NCBI RefSeq assembly: GCF_004923295.1 | Contig: NZ_CP039634.1 | Location: 2,260,001-2,324,000, forward strand | From: Azospirillum sp. TSH100 | GTDB lineage: Bacteria; Pseudomonadota; Alphaproteobacteria; Azospirillales; Azospirillaceae | Direction: 5' to 3' | DNA length: 64,000 bases | In this document: positions 54,538 through 63,187 of the stretch, piece by piece | Position numbering within the stretch: position 1 is the first letter of the stretch | Layout of the letters: each line of letters begins with the position of its first letter | The notes under the pieces: model-generated | What the model was told of the DNA's origin: nothing | The model's database searches: none | The model's input: the letters and a program-made list of their open reading frames with translations, nothing else | Program-made: the position numbers and the translations under genes

Positions 54538-56345
54538 GCCCTGGCGGTTCTCGGCTCCGCCTCTCCCTGCACGGCATCCTCCCGGTCCGCCTCGAACAGC
54601 GACAGAAGCTCCGCGGCGGCATCGCGGGAGGTTTGGATCAGCTTGGTCTCGTCATTGTGGACGGCGTGCTGGCGGATCAGGGTGCGCTCGTCATGGGCGC
54701 GGAAGGTGTCAAGCGTCCTTACCACCTCGCCTTCGGCCAGCCCCATCTGCCGCAGAACGTCGCCGGTCAGGCGGATGCTGCTGTCGAAGGTCTCGCGCAC
54801 GATGTGGGTGACGCCACGGTCCATCAGATGATGGACATGGCGTCGGTTGCGGGCGCGGGCAAAGATGGTCAGGTTGGGGAAATGGCGGGTCGCCATCTCC
54901 ACCACCCGCAGCGACTGCTCCATGTCGTCCAGCGCCACCACCAGCACCTTGGCCTTGTCCGCGCCGGCGGCACGCAGAAGCTCGACGCGGGTCGGGTCGC
55001 CGTAATAGGCCTTGCTTCCGAACTTGCGGACGAAATCGACCTGGGCCGCACTGCTCTCCAACGCGGTGAAGGCGATGCCGCGCATGCGCAGCACGCGGCC
55101 GACCACCTGCCCCACCCGGCCGAAACCGCAGATGATCACTGGCGGGTTCTCATCGGGCGGGGTGTCGAAGGGACGCTTGGGCTTGCCGGCCATCAGTCGT
55201 GGTGCGAACCAGCGCTCCTCCGCCGCAAACAGGAAGGGGGTCGCCAGCATCGACAGGGTGACGACAAGCATCGCCGCCGACGCCTGCTCGCCAGCCATCG
55301 CACCACCGCCAACCGCCAGCCCGAACAGCACGAAGCCGAACTCGCCGCCCTGGCTCAGCACCGTCGCCATGCGCGTCGCTCCGGCCCAGGGCACCCCGGC
55401 GACGCGGGCCAGGACCAGCATCACCAGCCCCTTCACCAGCAGCAGCGCCACGGCGAGACCAAGGAAACGGATCGGATGCGCCAGCAGGGTCGGCACATCC
55501 GCCCCCATCCCGACCGAGACGAAGAACAGACCGAGAAGCAACCCCTCGAACGGCTCGATATCAGCCTGGACCTCGTGCCGGTACTCCGAATCCGACAGCA
55601 GGACGCCGGCCATGAAGGCGCCGAGCGACATCGACAGCCCAGCCTCCTGGATCAGCACGGCGGTGCCGATGACGACCAGCAAGGTGGTGGCGGTGAAAAT
55701 CTCCGGTGCGCCGGCACGGTCGACGGCATTGAAGATCGGGCGCAGCAGATAGCGCCCGCCGATCAGCACCAGGACCACTGCCACCACCGCCTTGGCGACG
55801 GCCAGCCACGCGCCGTCGGCCTGCGGAACGCTGCCATTGCCCAGCAACGGCAGCAGAGCCACCGCCGGAATAATAGCTAAGTCCTGGAACAGGAGGATGG
55901 AAAAGGCGTTGCGCCCCGACTGGTTGGCGAGCAGCCCGCGCTCCGCCATCATCGGCAGCGCCATGGCGGTGGAGGACAGCGCGAAGCCGAAGCCCAGCAC
56001 CACCGAGGTCGGCCAGGGCAGCCCCAGCCCCAGGCCGCACAGCCCGGCGATCACCGCACCGGTGACGGCGACCTGCGCACCACCCAACCCCAGCACCGAT
56101 TTCCGCATGACCCACAGGCGGGCGGGCCTCAGCTCCAACCCGATCAGGAACAGCAGCATAACGACGCCGAGTTCCGAGGCGTGGGCGATCGCCCCCACAT
56201 TGGTGACAAGCCCAAGGCCCGCAGGCCCCACCGCCAGCCCGGCGGCAAGATAGCCGAGCGGGGCGCCGAACCCGAACCTCTTCGCCACCGGCACGGCGAC
56301 CACCATCGCCGCCAGCAGCACAACCAATGTCACAAGCTCCGCCAT
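54534..56345 (-). CDS. CPA2-family cation:proton antiporter (KefB/KefC-like)
   Basis: A 603-residue membrane transporter: about 12 helices of the Na+/H+-exchanger fold (MAELVTLVVLLAAMVV start; LSSTAMALPMMAERG; LFQDLAIIPAVALLPL with the conserved Asp) and a cytosolic TrkA-N/RCK domain with NAD-binding VIICGFGRVGQVVGRVL. A glutathione-regulated KefF-type partner is not encoded beside it, so K+ efflux control is uncertain. Start at the ATG at 56345, the upstream frame being unconserved. Last gene before the FTR1 operon on the same strand, with 103 bases between. Confidence 0.92.
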   Translation of the reverse strand: MAELVTLVVLLAAMVVAVPVAKRFGFGAPLGYLAAGLAVGPAGLGLVTNVGAIAHASELGVVMLLFLIGLELRPARLWVMRKSVLGLGGAQVAVTGAVIAGLCGLGLGLPWPTSVVLGFGFALSSTAMALPMMAERGLLANQSGRNAFSILLFQDLAIIPAVALLPLLGNGSVPQADGAWLAVAKAVVAVVLVLIGGRYLLRPIFNAVDRAGAPEIFTATTLLVVIGTAVLIQEAGLSMSLGAFMAGVLLSDSEYRHEVQADIEPFEGLLLGLFFVSVGMGADVPTLLAHPIRFLGLAVALLLVKGLVMLVLARVAGVPWAGATRMATVLSQGGEFGFVLFGLAVGGGAMAGEQASAAMLVVTLSMLATPFLFAAEERWFAPRLMAGKPKRPFDTPPDENPPVIICGFGRVGQVVGRVLRMRGIAFTALESSAAQVDFVRKFGSKAYYGDPTRVELLRAAGADKAKVLVVALDDMEQSLRVVEMATRHFPNLTIFARARNRRHVHHLMDRGVTHIVRETFDSSIRLTGDVLRQMGLAEGEVVRTLDTFRAHDERTLIRQHAVHNDETKLIQTSRDAAAELLSLFEADREDAVQGEAEPRTARA

Positions 56346-56448
56346 AATGCCCCACCGCTCGACTGTCGCCGCGGCACTATGACGCGATTTCAACGGGTAA
56401 GGCCAGACGCTTGACCGTCAGCCCGGCCATACACCTTGATGCTATTGA

Positions 56449-57291
56449 TTACTCGGCCGGCGACGCAACGCGCGAGCGGTTCGACGGCGGATTACCGGCC
56501 GCCCAGCGGGTCAGCAGCAGGATGCCGACGACCACCCCGACATAGGCGATCAGCTGCGCCTCGGTCGGACGGTCGGTATAGCCGACGAGAACATGCAGCG
56601 CCTGTCCGATCAGGCTGTTGTCGCGCAGAAGGCCCGAACTGTCCCACAGCACCGCACCGCCGACGTTCAGCACGCCGCCCTGCGCCAGGAAATTGACTGC
56701 GGTGGCGGCCATGCCGGCCGCCAGCAGCGTCAGCAGCCAGGTGGTGGTGGCGAACAGGTGGCGCGTCGGGATCTGTACAAGCCCGACATAGAGCAGCACG
56801 GAGACCAGCGCGCCCAGCGCCATGCCGCCCAGGCCGCCGGCAGCCACGGTGGCGATGCCGCCTTCCTCCGATGCAAGGATACCGGTCAGGAACAGCACGA
56901 CCTCCGACCCTTCGCGGAGAACGGCAACGCCGATGACGACGGCCAGCGCCGCGAGAGACTTCTCGCCGCTCTGCACCGCATGGCCGACAGCCTTCATGTC
57001 ACGCGCCAGTTCGCGGCCATGCTGCGCCATCCAGGCATTGTGCCAGGCCAGCATGGCGACGGCGATCAGCAGGACGGTTGCGTTGAACAGTTCCTGTCCG
57101 GTGTCGGCGAACAGCGAACTGATGCCGTCGGCGAAGGCGGCGACGACGCAGGAGCCGATGATACCGCCGATGATGCCGAACGCGATCCAGCGACCGCGCC
57201 CAACCACCCCCTGGGTGGCGGCCAGCACGATGCCAACGATGAGGCCCGCTTCGAGGACCTCGCGAAAGACGATGATCAGACTGGCGAGCAT
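56449..57291 (-). CDS. FTR1-family high-affinity iron permease
   Basis: A 280-residue, seven-helix iron permease. Two iron-binding REXXE motifs are visible: FREVLEAG in the first helix and LREGSEVVLFL in the fourth. The N-terminus is directly membrane-embedded, as in EfeU/FTR1. It transports Fe3+ after oxidation at the surface. Lies 60 bases after the cupredoxin gene on the same strand; EfeO and EfeB homologues are absent. Expression is probably controlled by the Fur-like box in front of the cupredoxin gene. Confidence 0.94.
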   Translation of the reverse strand: MLASLIIVFREVLEAGLIVGIVLAATQGVVGRGRWIAFGIIGGIIGSCVVAAFADGISSLFADTGQELFNATVLLIAVAMLAWHNAWMAQHGRELARDMKAVGHAVQSGEKSLAALAVVIGVAVLREGSEVVLFLTGILASEEGGIATVAAGGLGGMALGALVSVLLYVGLVQIPTRHLFATTTWLLTLLAAGMAATAVNFLAQGGVLNVGGAVLWDSSGLLRDNSLIGQALHVLVGYTDRPTEAQLIAYVGVVVGILLLTRWAAGNPPSNRSRVASPAE

Positions 57292-57351
57292 GGTCGTCTC
57301 CGGTACAGGGCGGTCCGTCTCAAGACTGCGTCATGCGATCTTGTGATGGTG

Positions 57352-57699
57352 TCACTCGGCGATCACGGCGCCCTGCGCCGTCGCTTCGTGGAATTCGCCG
57401 AAGAAGGGATAGCGCCCCGGTTTCAGCGGACCGACCATGACCTTGATCTGCTTGCGGCCGCCGACGATCTTCTCGACCTTCATCTCGCCGCTTTCAAACT
57501 CTTCCGACGTGGCGTCCTGGTTGTCGACCAGCAGGGTCACCCGCTTGTTGGCGGGCACCTTGACCTCGGCCGGCTCGAACTTGTGGTCCTTGATGACGAT
57601 GGTGATCACATCGTCGGCGCGAACCGGTGCCGCCTGGAGAAAAGCGGCGCCGGAGAGGGCGATGGCGCAGGCGGCGGAAAGCAGGGAGACACGGCGCAT
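57352..57699 (-). CDS. Periplasmic cupredoxin-domain protein of the FTR1 operon
   Basis: About 115 residues with a signal peptide (MRRVSLLSAACAIALSG, cleavage near VRADD) and a cupredoxin fold: ITIVIKDHKFEPAEVKVPANK, VTLLVDNQDATSEEFE and GRYPFFGEFHEA. Only some of the usual type-1 copper ligands are seen (His in DHKFEP and FHEA); no Cys remains after cleavage, so the metal site would be unusual, as in EfeO-type cupredoxins. Start at the ATG at 57699; the upstream frame overlaps the Fur-like box. First gene of the operon with FTR1. Confidence 0.85.
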   Translation of the reverse strand: MRRVSLLSAACAIALSGAAFLQAAPVRADDVITIVIKDHKFEPAEVKVPANKRVTLLVDNQDATSEEFESGEMKVEKIVGGRKQIKVMVGPLKPGRYPFFGEFHEATAQGAVIAE

Positions 57700-57737
57700 T
57701 CGCGGAAAACCTCGGGGGCTGGTGGGCCTTTTGCTTG

Positions 57738-57752
57738 TGAAAATCATTCTCA
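57738..57752 (-). promoter_or_regulatory. Fur-like box upstream of the cupredoxin-FTR1 operon
   Basis: TGAAAATCATTCTCA at 57738-57752 matches the 7-1-7 Fur consensus TGATAATNATTATCA at 12 of 14 specified positions. It lies about 40 bases before the first start codon, where a promoter-proximal operator is expected, and the operon encodes iron uptake, which Fur represses. Confidence 0.7.
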
Positions 57753-57846
57753 CCCTGATCCCCCAGGGTCAAATGAAAACACCCTCTCGGCCACCGCAAT
57801 GCACCTGCGACGGAATCGCACACCCCAATCAACCGCCCGTTCCCGG

Positions 57847-58260
57847 CTACTCCTGCTCCGACGAGCCGGGAAATTGCTCCAACCCGTCGGCAATCTCATA
57901 GTAATCGGCCTTGTCGGCCACATAGCCATGGCACAGGGTCGTCAGACCCGTCGGCTGATCCAGGCTGCCCGCGGCGATCTCGATCTCGCTCTTGCCGTCG
58001 CCCTTCCAGAACAGCGACGACCCGCATCGCCCGCAGAAGCCGCGTTCCGCGAAATGCGATGAGCGGTACCAGGACAACGTGGTGTCCGCATCGAAGGTGA
58101 CGGTATCGCGCGGAACGGTGATGTAGGCGCCAAAATGGCCATGGAAGCGGCGGCACTGGCTGCAATGGCAGGTCACCACCCCGTCCGGCCGTTCGGCCAG
58201 CAGGAAGCGCACACCACCGCACAGACAGCCTCCGGAAAGTGCCCTGTCCTGTTCGGTCAT
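57847..58260 (-). CDS. GFA-family (glutathione-dependent formaldehyde-activating-like) protein, copy 2 of the pair
   Basis: A 137-residue GFA/CENP-V-type zinc protein. Cys motifs are complete: GGCLCGGVRF, CHCSQCRRFHGHFGAY and GFCGRCGSSLFW. The GFA name derives from a formaldehyde-glutathione step now regarded as doubtful, so function is open. The ATG overlaps the upstream GFA gene stop (ATGA), indicating translational coupling. About 40% similarity in pattern to its neighbour suggests tandem duplication. Confidence 0.9.
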   Translation of the reverse strand: MTEQDRALSGGCLCGGVRFLLAERPDGVVTCHCSQCRRFHGHFGAYITVPRDTVTFDADTTLSWYRSSHFAERGFCGRCGSSLFWKGDGKSEIEIAAGSLDQPTGLTTLCHGYVADKADYYEIADGLEQFPGSSEQE

Positions 58261-58706
58261 TCCACCACCTCCCCCATGCTGGTCCGACGCTCGACGCCAT
58301 CGTCGCCGATGTCGTAATAGGCCCCCTTGTGGTCGACGAAGATGTGGCGGTCGACCCGCAACCCCGACGCATCGTCCAGGCTGCCGGCGGTCACGGTGAT
58401 GCGCGGCCGATTCCCGGCATCGGACTGGTCCAGCGCCTCCCAGAACAGCCCGGCACCGCAACGTCTGCAGAAGCCGCGGCGGGCCCGGTCTGAGGCGGCA
58501 TACCAGGTCAGCGTCTCATCGTTCAGCAGACGCAACGCCGACCGCGGCAGGCCAGTGTAGGCGCCGACATGGCTGTGCTGGCGCCTGCACTGGGAACAGT
58601 GGCAGAAGGAGATTGGCTCCGGATGCGTGTCGATGGCATAGCGCACGCCACTGCACAGGCAACCGCCGCTCCAGATCCGCTCCCCTTCCGACTTCGCGTC
58701 GGTCAT
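58257..58706 (-). CDS. GFA-family protein, copy 1 of the pair
   Basis: About 149 residues, same family as its downstream neighbour: SGGCLCSGVRYAID, CHCSQCRRQHSHVGAY and RGFCRRCGAGLFW carry the zinc-binding cysteines, and DDASGLRVDRHIFVDHKGAYYDI is the C-terminal family signature. Start at the ATG at 58706; a GTG one codon upstream is possible. The DUF1127 gene ends 3 bases before, so DUF1127-GFA-GFA form one tight operon, divergent from a GcvA-like regulator. Confidence 0.9.
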   Translation of the reverse strand: MTDAKSEGERIWSGGCLCSGVRYAIDTHPEPISFCHCSQCRRQHSHVGAYTGLPRSALRLLNDETLTWYAASDRARRGFCRRCGAGLFWEALDQSDAGNRPRITVTAGSLDDASGLRVDRHIFVDHKGAYYDIGDDGVERRTSMGEVVE

Positions 58707-58709
58707 CAC

Positions 58710-58949
58710 TCACCCCCGCCAGAACGGCTTTTCGGCCTCATAGTCCGCGTCAGCGCGGGAGATACCGATATCCGACAGCAGATGATCGGGCAAAGCCTCC
58801 AGCGCGCGGCGCTGACGACGGCGCTCGTTCCAAGTGGCGAGCCGGTCGAACAGCGATACCACGCGCTCGCCCAAACCAGGGCCGGTCTGCACCGGCTTGC
58901 GGACGAACAGCTCTGCGGCGGAAAACTGCGACTGCGTTCCCTTTGCCAT
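58710..58949 (-). CDS. DUF1127 domain protein
   Basis: A 79-residue protein whose C-terminal half (RRRQRRALEALPDHLLSDIGISRADADYEA) is the DUF1127 signature of arginine-rich small proteins. Members have been implicated in phosphate and C1 metabolism and in RNA turnover in other alphaproteobacteria. The first 30 residues (SAAELFVRKPVQTG) are variable. First gene of the DUF1127-GFA-GFA operon; its promoter would lie within the 175-base divergent gap that also contains the GcvA-type operator. Confidence 0.9.
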   Translation of the reverse strand: MAKGTQSQFSAAELFVRKPVQTGPGLGERVVSLFDRLATWNERRRQRRALEALPDHLLSDIGISRADADYEAEKPFWRG

Positions 58950-59078
58950 GATCCGGTTTCCTTCGCTGGATGGGGAGCGGGGCTTCCGCCTCGCCGCTCC
59001 GTTCAGTGCGTGATCTCATGTGGAACTGAGAATGGGGCAGAGGGCGCTTGCCGACAAACGACGCTTTCTCATAGAATC

Positions 59079-59095
59079 GATTAGCTTTGCTAATC
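59079..59095 (+). promoter_or_regulatory. LysR/GcvA-type operator
   Basis: GATTAGC (59079-59085) and GCTAATC (59089-59095) are exact reverse complements around TTT, giving a T-N11-A dyad as in LysR-family sites. Each arm contains CTAAT, which I recall as the core recognised by E. coli GcvA. It lies 30 bases before the start of the GcvA-like gene and between it and the divergent DUF1127-GFA-GFA operon. Confidence 0.65.
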
Positions 59096-59124
59096 CGAAT
59101 CCAGCCACGGATCCCTCCTCCGTC

Positions 59125-60012
59125 ATGTCCCGCCGCCTGCCCCCGCTGAACGCGCTGCGTGCCTTCGAGGCCGCCGCCCGCCATCTTTCCTTCACAAAGG
59201 CGGCCGACGAGCTGCATGTGACGCAGGCCGCCGTCAGCCACCAGATCAAGGCGCTGGAGGAATGGCTCGGATTACCGCTGTTTCGCCGAATGAATCGGGC
59301 GCTGGCGCTGACCGAGGCCGGGCAGAGCTATCTGCCGCCGGTGCGCGAGGCGATGGACACGCTGTCCCAGGCGACCGACCGGCTGATCCGCGCCGACAGC
59401 AGCGGCACGCTTACCATCTCCACCATGCCCAGCTTCGCTTCCAAATGGCTGGTGCCCCGGCTGGTCCGTTTCCAGAAGCGCCATCCCGAGATGGACGTCC
59501 GGGTGCACAGCACCGCGCAGGTGGTCGATTTCGCCCGCCACGACGTCGATCTGGCGATCCGCTTCGGCAACGGCCTGTGGCCGGATCTGCGGGTGGAGCG
59601 GCTGTTGACCGAGGACATCTTCCCGGTCGGTCATCCCTCTCTGCTGTCCGGCAAGCGTCCGCTGGTGAACCCGGAGGATCTGCGCCACCACACGCTGCTG
59701 CACGACGACTACAACATCTCGTGGGCGGTGTGGTGCCGGGCGGCGGGCATCGAGGGGGTGGACACCGAGCGCGGCCTGCGGTTCGACGATTCGTCCTTCA
59801 CCCTTCAGGCGGCGATCAATGGCCACGGCATCGCGCTGGCCCGCGGCGTTCTGGTGGCCGACGACATCGCCGCCGGACGGCTGGTTCGCCTGTTCGAGGT
59901 GCGGCTGCCGGGGAGCCTCGCCTATTACGTCGTGGCGCCGCAGCATTACTTTTCCAGGCCCAAGGTGAAGGCCTTCCACGACTGGTTGTTCGAGGAGGCG
60001 GGAGCGGTGTGA
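59125..60012 (+). CDS. LysR-family transcriptional regulator, GcvA-like
   Basis: A 295-residue LysR regulator. The winged-helix start PPLNALRAFEAAARHLSFTKAADELHVTQ and AAVSHQIKALEEWLG are characteristic of the GcvA subgroup (glycine-cleavage regulators and relatives such as AmpR/BlaA). The effector-binding domain begins near STMPSFASKWLVPRLVRFQ. Start at the ATG at 59125, 35 codons into a longer frame that would span its own operator. It probably autoregulates and controls the divergent DUF1127-GFA-GFA operon; glycine-cleavage genes are not nearby. Confidence 0.9.
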   Translation: MSRRLPPLNALRAFEAAARHLSFTKAADELHVTQAAVSHQIKALEEWLGLPLFRRMNRALALTEAGQSYLPPVREAMDTLSQATDRLIRADSSGTLTISTMPSFASKWLVPRLVRFQKRHPEMDVRVHSTAQVVDFARHDVDLAIRFGNGLWPDLRVERLLTEDIFPVGHPSLLSGKRPLVNPEDLRHHTLLHDDYNISWAVWCRAAGIEGVDTERGLRFDDSSFTLQAAINGHGIALARGVLVADDIAAGRLVRLFEVRLPGSLAYYVVAPQHYFSRPKVKAFHDWLFEEAGAV

Positions 60013-60069
60013 AAACTGCCGTATAGAGCGGCTTGCGGGCGTAACGGACCGCTCCTATAGTCCGCGCCC

Positions 60070-61044
60070 ATGAGCGCGAACCCGTCCCCCGACACGGTCT
60101 TCCCGCACCGCCATCTCCTCGGAATCGAGGGGCTGCGGGCCGGCGAGATCACCCAGATTCTCGACCTCGCCGATGGCTACGTCGAGCAGAACCGCCGACC
60201 CGTGAAGAAGTCCAACCTGTTGGACGGCCGCACGCAGGTGAACCTGTTCTTCGAGAACTCCACCCGCACCCGCACCAGCTTCGAGCTGGCCGGAAAGCGG
60301 CTGGGGGCCGACGTCATCAACATGTCGACCGACAGCAGTTCGGTGAAGAAGGGCGAGACCCTGATTGACACGGCGATGACGCTGAACGCCATGCACCTCG
60401 ACGCGCTGGTGGTGCGCCACGCCGACTCGGGGGCCGTCAAACTGCTGGCCGACAAGGTCAACTGCTCCGTCATCAACGCCGGCGACGGCCATCATGAACA
60501 TCCGACCCAGGCCCTGCTCGACGCTCTGGCGATCCGCCGCCGCCTCGGCCGGCTGGATGGGCTGATTGTGGCGATCTGCGGCGACATCCTGCACAGCCGC
60601 GTCGCGCGCTCCAACATCCACCTGTTGAACGCGATGGGCGCCCGGGTGCGCTGCGTTGCGCCGCCGACCCTGCTGCCGTCGCAGATCGAACGGCTGGGCG
60701 TCGAGGTCCATCATTCGATGAAGACCGGCCTGCGCGATGCCGACGTGGTGATGATGCTGCGCCTGCAGACCGAGCGGATGAGCGGCCAGTATGTCCCCTC
60801 GACCCGCGAGTATTTCTACTTCTACGGCCTCGATTACGAGAAGCTGGAGGTGGCGAAGCCCGACGCGGTCATCATGCATCCCGGCCCGATGAACCGGGGC
60901 GTCGAGATCGACTCCGAGGTCGCCGACGACCTCAAGCGCTCGATGATCCTCGATCAGGTGGAATTGGGCGTGGCCGTCCGCATGGCCGTGCTCGACCTGC
61001 TGACCCGTGAACGCCGCCAGTCCGACCTTGCGGGAGCCGTCTGA
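60070..61044 (+). CDS. pyrB: Aspartate carbamoyltransferase catalytic subunit
   Basis: Second step of pyrimidine synthesis. The 324-residue protein has the carbamoyl-phosphate site [20 protein letters not shown], the downstream [11 protein letters not shown]ys-containing loop, [16 protein letters not shown] and [12 protein letters not shown]. No PyrI regulatory subunit is encoded beside it. Its stop overlaps the pyrC start by one base (TGATG). In bacteria of this type PyrB forms a complex with PyrC or a PyrC-like protein. Confidence 0.97.
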   Translation: MSANPSPDTVFPHRHLLGIEGLRAGEITQILDLADGYVEQNRRPVKKSNLLDGRTQVNLFFENSTRTRTSFELAGKRLGADVINMSTDSSSVKKGETLIDTAMTLNAMHLDALVVRHADSGAVKLLADKVNCSVINAGDGHHEHPTQALLDALAIRRRLGRLDGLIVAICGDILHSRVARSNIHLLNAMGARVRCVAPPTLLPSQIERLGVEVHHSMKTGLRDADVVMMLRLQTERMSGQYVPSTREYFYFYGLDYEKLEVAKPDAVIMHPGPMNRGVEIDSEVADDLKRSMILDQVELGVAVRMAVLDLLTRERRQSDLAGAV

Positions 61045-62339
61045 TGAGTGCGCGTACCGTCTACCGCAACGCCCGCCTGCTTGATCCGGCGACGGGCCTC
61101 GACCAGCGCGGCGACCTGCTGATCGATGGCGAGACCATCGCCGACTTCGGTCCCGGCCTGTTCACCGACTCCACGCCCGAAGGCGCCGAGGTCATCGACC
61201 TCGCCGGCCAGTGCCTCGCCCCCGGCCTCGTCGACATGCGTGTGCTGATCGGCGAACCCGGCGAGGAGGAAAAGGACACGATCAAGAGCGCGTCCCGCGC
61301 GGCGGCGGCCGGCGGCATCACCGCCATGGCGTTGCTGCCCAACACCGATCCGGTGCTGGACGAGGTCGCCGGGCTGGAGTTCATCGCGCGGCGCGCCCGC
61401 GAGGTGAAGCTGGTCAAGGTCTTCGCCTACGGGTCCGCCACCCGCGGCACCGAGGGCAACGAGATCACCGAGATGGGCCTGCTGGGCCAGGCCGGTGCGG
61501 TCGCCTTCACCGACGGCACCAAGGCGATCGCCAGCGCCAAGACGATGCGCCGCGCTCTCAGTTACGCCAAGACCTTCGGCAAGCTGATCGTCCAGCATCC
61601 CGAAGAGCCGTCTCTGGCCTCGGGCGGCATGATGAACTCCGGCGAGATCGCCACCCGCCTCGGCCTCGTCGGCATCCCGCGCGAAGCCGAGATCATCATG
61701 ATCGAGCGCGACCTGCGGCTGGCCGAATTGACCGGCGGTCGCCTGCATTTCGCCCACGTCACGACCGGCGAGTCCGTCGACCTGATCCGCCGTGCCAAGG
61801 CGCGCGGGCTGAAGGTGACCTGTGACACCGCCCCGCATTACTTCGCCCTGACCGAAACCGACGTTGGCGACTACCGCACCTATGCCAAGGTTTCGCCGCC
61901 GCTGCGCGGCGAGATGGACCGTCGCGCAATCGTCGAGGGGCTGGCTGACGGCACCATCGATGCCATAGCGTCCGACCATGTGCCGCAGGACCAGGACCAG
62001 AAGCGCCTGCCCTTCGCCCAGGCCGCCCCCGGGGTGATCGGGCTGGAGACACTGTTCCCGCTGACCCTGGAACTGGTGCACAAGGGCAAGATGCCGCTCC
62101 TGAAGGCGCTGGCCTGCGTCACCGCCAACCCGGCCGCAATCCTCGACTTGTCCCTCGGCCGGATCGTCAAGGGCGGGCCTGCCGATCTGGTCGTCTTCGA
62201 CGCCGACATGCCGTGGCAGATCGACGTCAGCCGCTTCAAGTCAAAGTCGAAGAACTCGCCCTTCGAGAACCGCCCGGTCCAGGGCCGGCCGCTGCGCACC
62301 ATTGTCGACGGCCGCACCGTCTGGCAGGCGGAGGGTTGA
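61044..62339 (+). CDS. pyrC: Dihydroorotase (PyrC), possibly inactive (pseudo-dihydroorotase)
   Basis: A 431-residue amidohydrolase of the dihydroorotase 'multifunctional complex type'. The usual metal-binding His-x-His after GLxD is missing: the sequence reads PGLVDMRVLIGEPGEEEKDTI. Later conserved elements remain (HFAHVTTGESV, DTAPHYFALTE, ASDHVPQ), although the usual ASDHAPH ends in Gln rather than His. Such PyrC-like proteins (PyrC' of Pseudomonas is the model) can be structural partners of PyrB with catalysis by a second dihydroorotase. Position after pyrB confirms the pathway; activity is uncertain. Confidence 0.88.
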   Translation: MSARTVYRNARLLDPATGLDQRGDLLIDGETIADFGPGLFTDSTPEGAEVIDLAGQCLAPGLVDMRVLIGEPGEEEKDTIKSASRAAAAGGITAMALLPNTDPVLDEVAGLEFIARRAREVKLVKVFAYGSATRGTEGNEITEMGLLGQAGAVAFTDGTKAIASAKTMRRALSYAKTFGKLIVQHPEEPSLASGGMMNSGEIATRLGLVGIPREAEIIMIERDLRLAELTGGRLHFAHVTTGESVDLIRRAKARGLKVTCDTAPHYFALTETDVGDYRTYAKVSPPLRGEMDRRAIVEGLADGTIDAIASDHVPQDQDQKRLPFAQAAPGVIGLETLFPLTLELVHKGKMPLLKALACVTANPAAILDLSLGRIVKGGPADLVVFDADMPWQIDVSRFKSKSKNSPFENRPVQGRPLRTIVDGRTVWQAEG

Positions 62340-62343
62340 TCCG

Positions 62344-62943
62344 GTGCTGACTCTCCTGCTTGCCGCCCTGCTGGGCTACCTGCTGGGCTCGATCCCTTTC
62401 GGACTGGTGCTGACCCGGATGGCTGGTCTGGGCGACATCCGCCAGATCGGCTCCGGCAACATCGGCGCCACCAACGTCCTGCGCACCGGCAACAAGCCGC
62501 TGGCGCTCGCCACCCTGCTGCTCGACAGCGGCAAGGGCGCCATCGCTGCATTGCTGGCCCTGTGGTGGGCCGGGCCGGAAGCGGCGGTGCTGGCCGCCGG
62601 CGGCGCCATGCTGGGCCACAGCTTCCCGGTCTGGCTGGGCTTCAAGGGTGGTAAGGGTGTGGCCACGGCGCTGGGCGTGCTGCTGGCGGTGTCCTGGCCA
62701 GTCGGGCTGCTGGCCTGCCTGACCTGGATCGTCATGGCGGCACTGTTCCGCATCTCCTCGCTGTCGGCCCTGACCGCCCTCGGCCTCAGCCCGCTGACCG
62801 GCTGGTATTTCGGCGGTCCCCTGGTCGGTGGCCTCTGCCTGTTCATCGCCGTGCTGGTCTTCATCCGGCACGAGGCGAACATCCGCCGCCTGCTGAAGGG
62901 CGAGGAACCGAAGATCGGATCGGGCAAGAAGAAGGCCGCTTGA
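62344..62943 (+). CDS. plsY: Acyl-phosphate glycerol-3-phosphate acyltransferase PlsY
   Basis: The first membrane-bound step of phospholipid synthesis, transferring acyl chains from acyl-phosphate to glycerol-3-phosphate. The 199-residue, five-helix protein has the three conserved motifs: GSIPFG, IGSGNIGATNVLRTGN and GFKGGKGVATALGV, plus HEANIRRLLKGEEPK at the C-terminus. Start at the GTG at 62344 (LLAALLGYLLGSIP), 4 bases after pyrC; the upstream frame lies inside pyrC. pyrB-pyrC-plsY is a common alphaproteobacterial operon. Confidence 0.95.
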   Translation: MLTLLLAALLGYLLGSIPFGLVLTRMAGLGDIRQIGSGNIGATNVLRTGNKPLALATLLLDSGKGAIAALLALWWAGPEAAVLAAGGAMLGHSFPVWLGFKGGKGVATALGVLLAVSWPVGLLACLTWIVMAALFRISSLSALTALGLSPLTGWYFGGPLVGGLCLFIAVLVFIRHEANIRRLLKGEEPKIGSGKKKAA

Positions 62944-62975
62944 GCGAGCGGACCGACAAGGCAGATCGAAGATGA

Positions 62976-63002
62976 GGCGGGGAGGAAACTTCCCGCCATT
63001 TC
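62976..63002 (+). terminator. Rho-independent terminator after plsY
   Basis: GGCGGGGAG (62976-62984) pairs with CTTCCCGCC (62989-62997), with one G-U wobble, closing a GAAA tetraloop and followed by ATTTCC. It lies 32 bases after the plsY stop and ends the pyrB-pyrC-plsY transcript. Confidence 0.75.
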
Positions 63003-63187
63003 CTTGTGCATCATCTTGATTTCGTTGCCCTTGCCCCAGTCTGCCCCATCCGATTCCGCCCACCAGGACAAAGACAACCGGTGCGGCCATGCGCTATGCT
63101 GCACGGCAATCCGGGGCACGAACAAGCAACCCGGCAGGAGAGCCGGCGGCTGGCGCCGGCGGAAAACGAGACGCTGAGGGAACCGAG

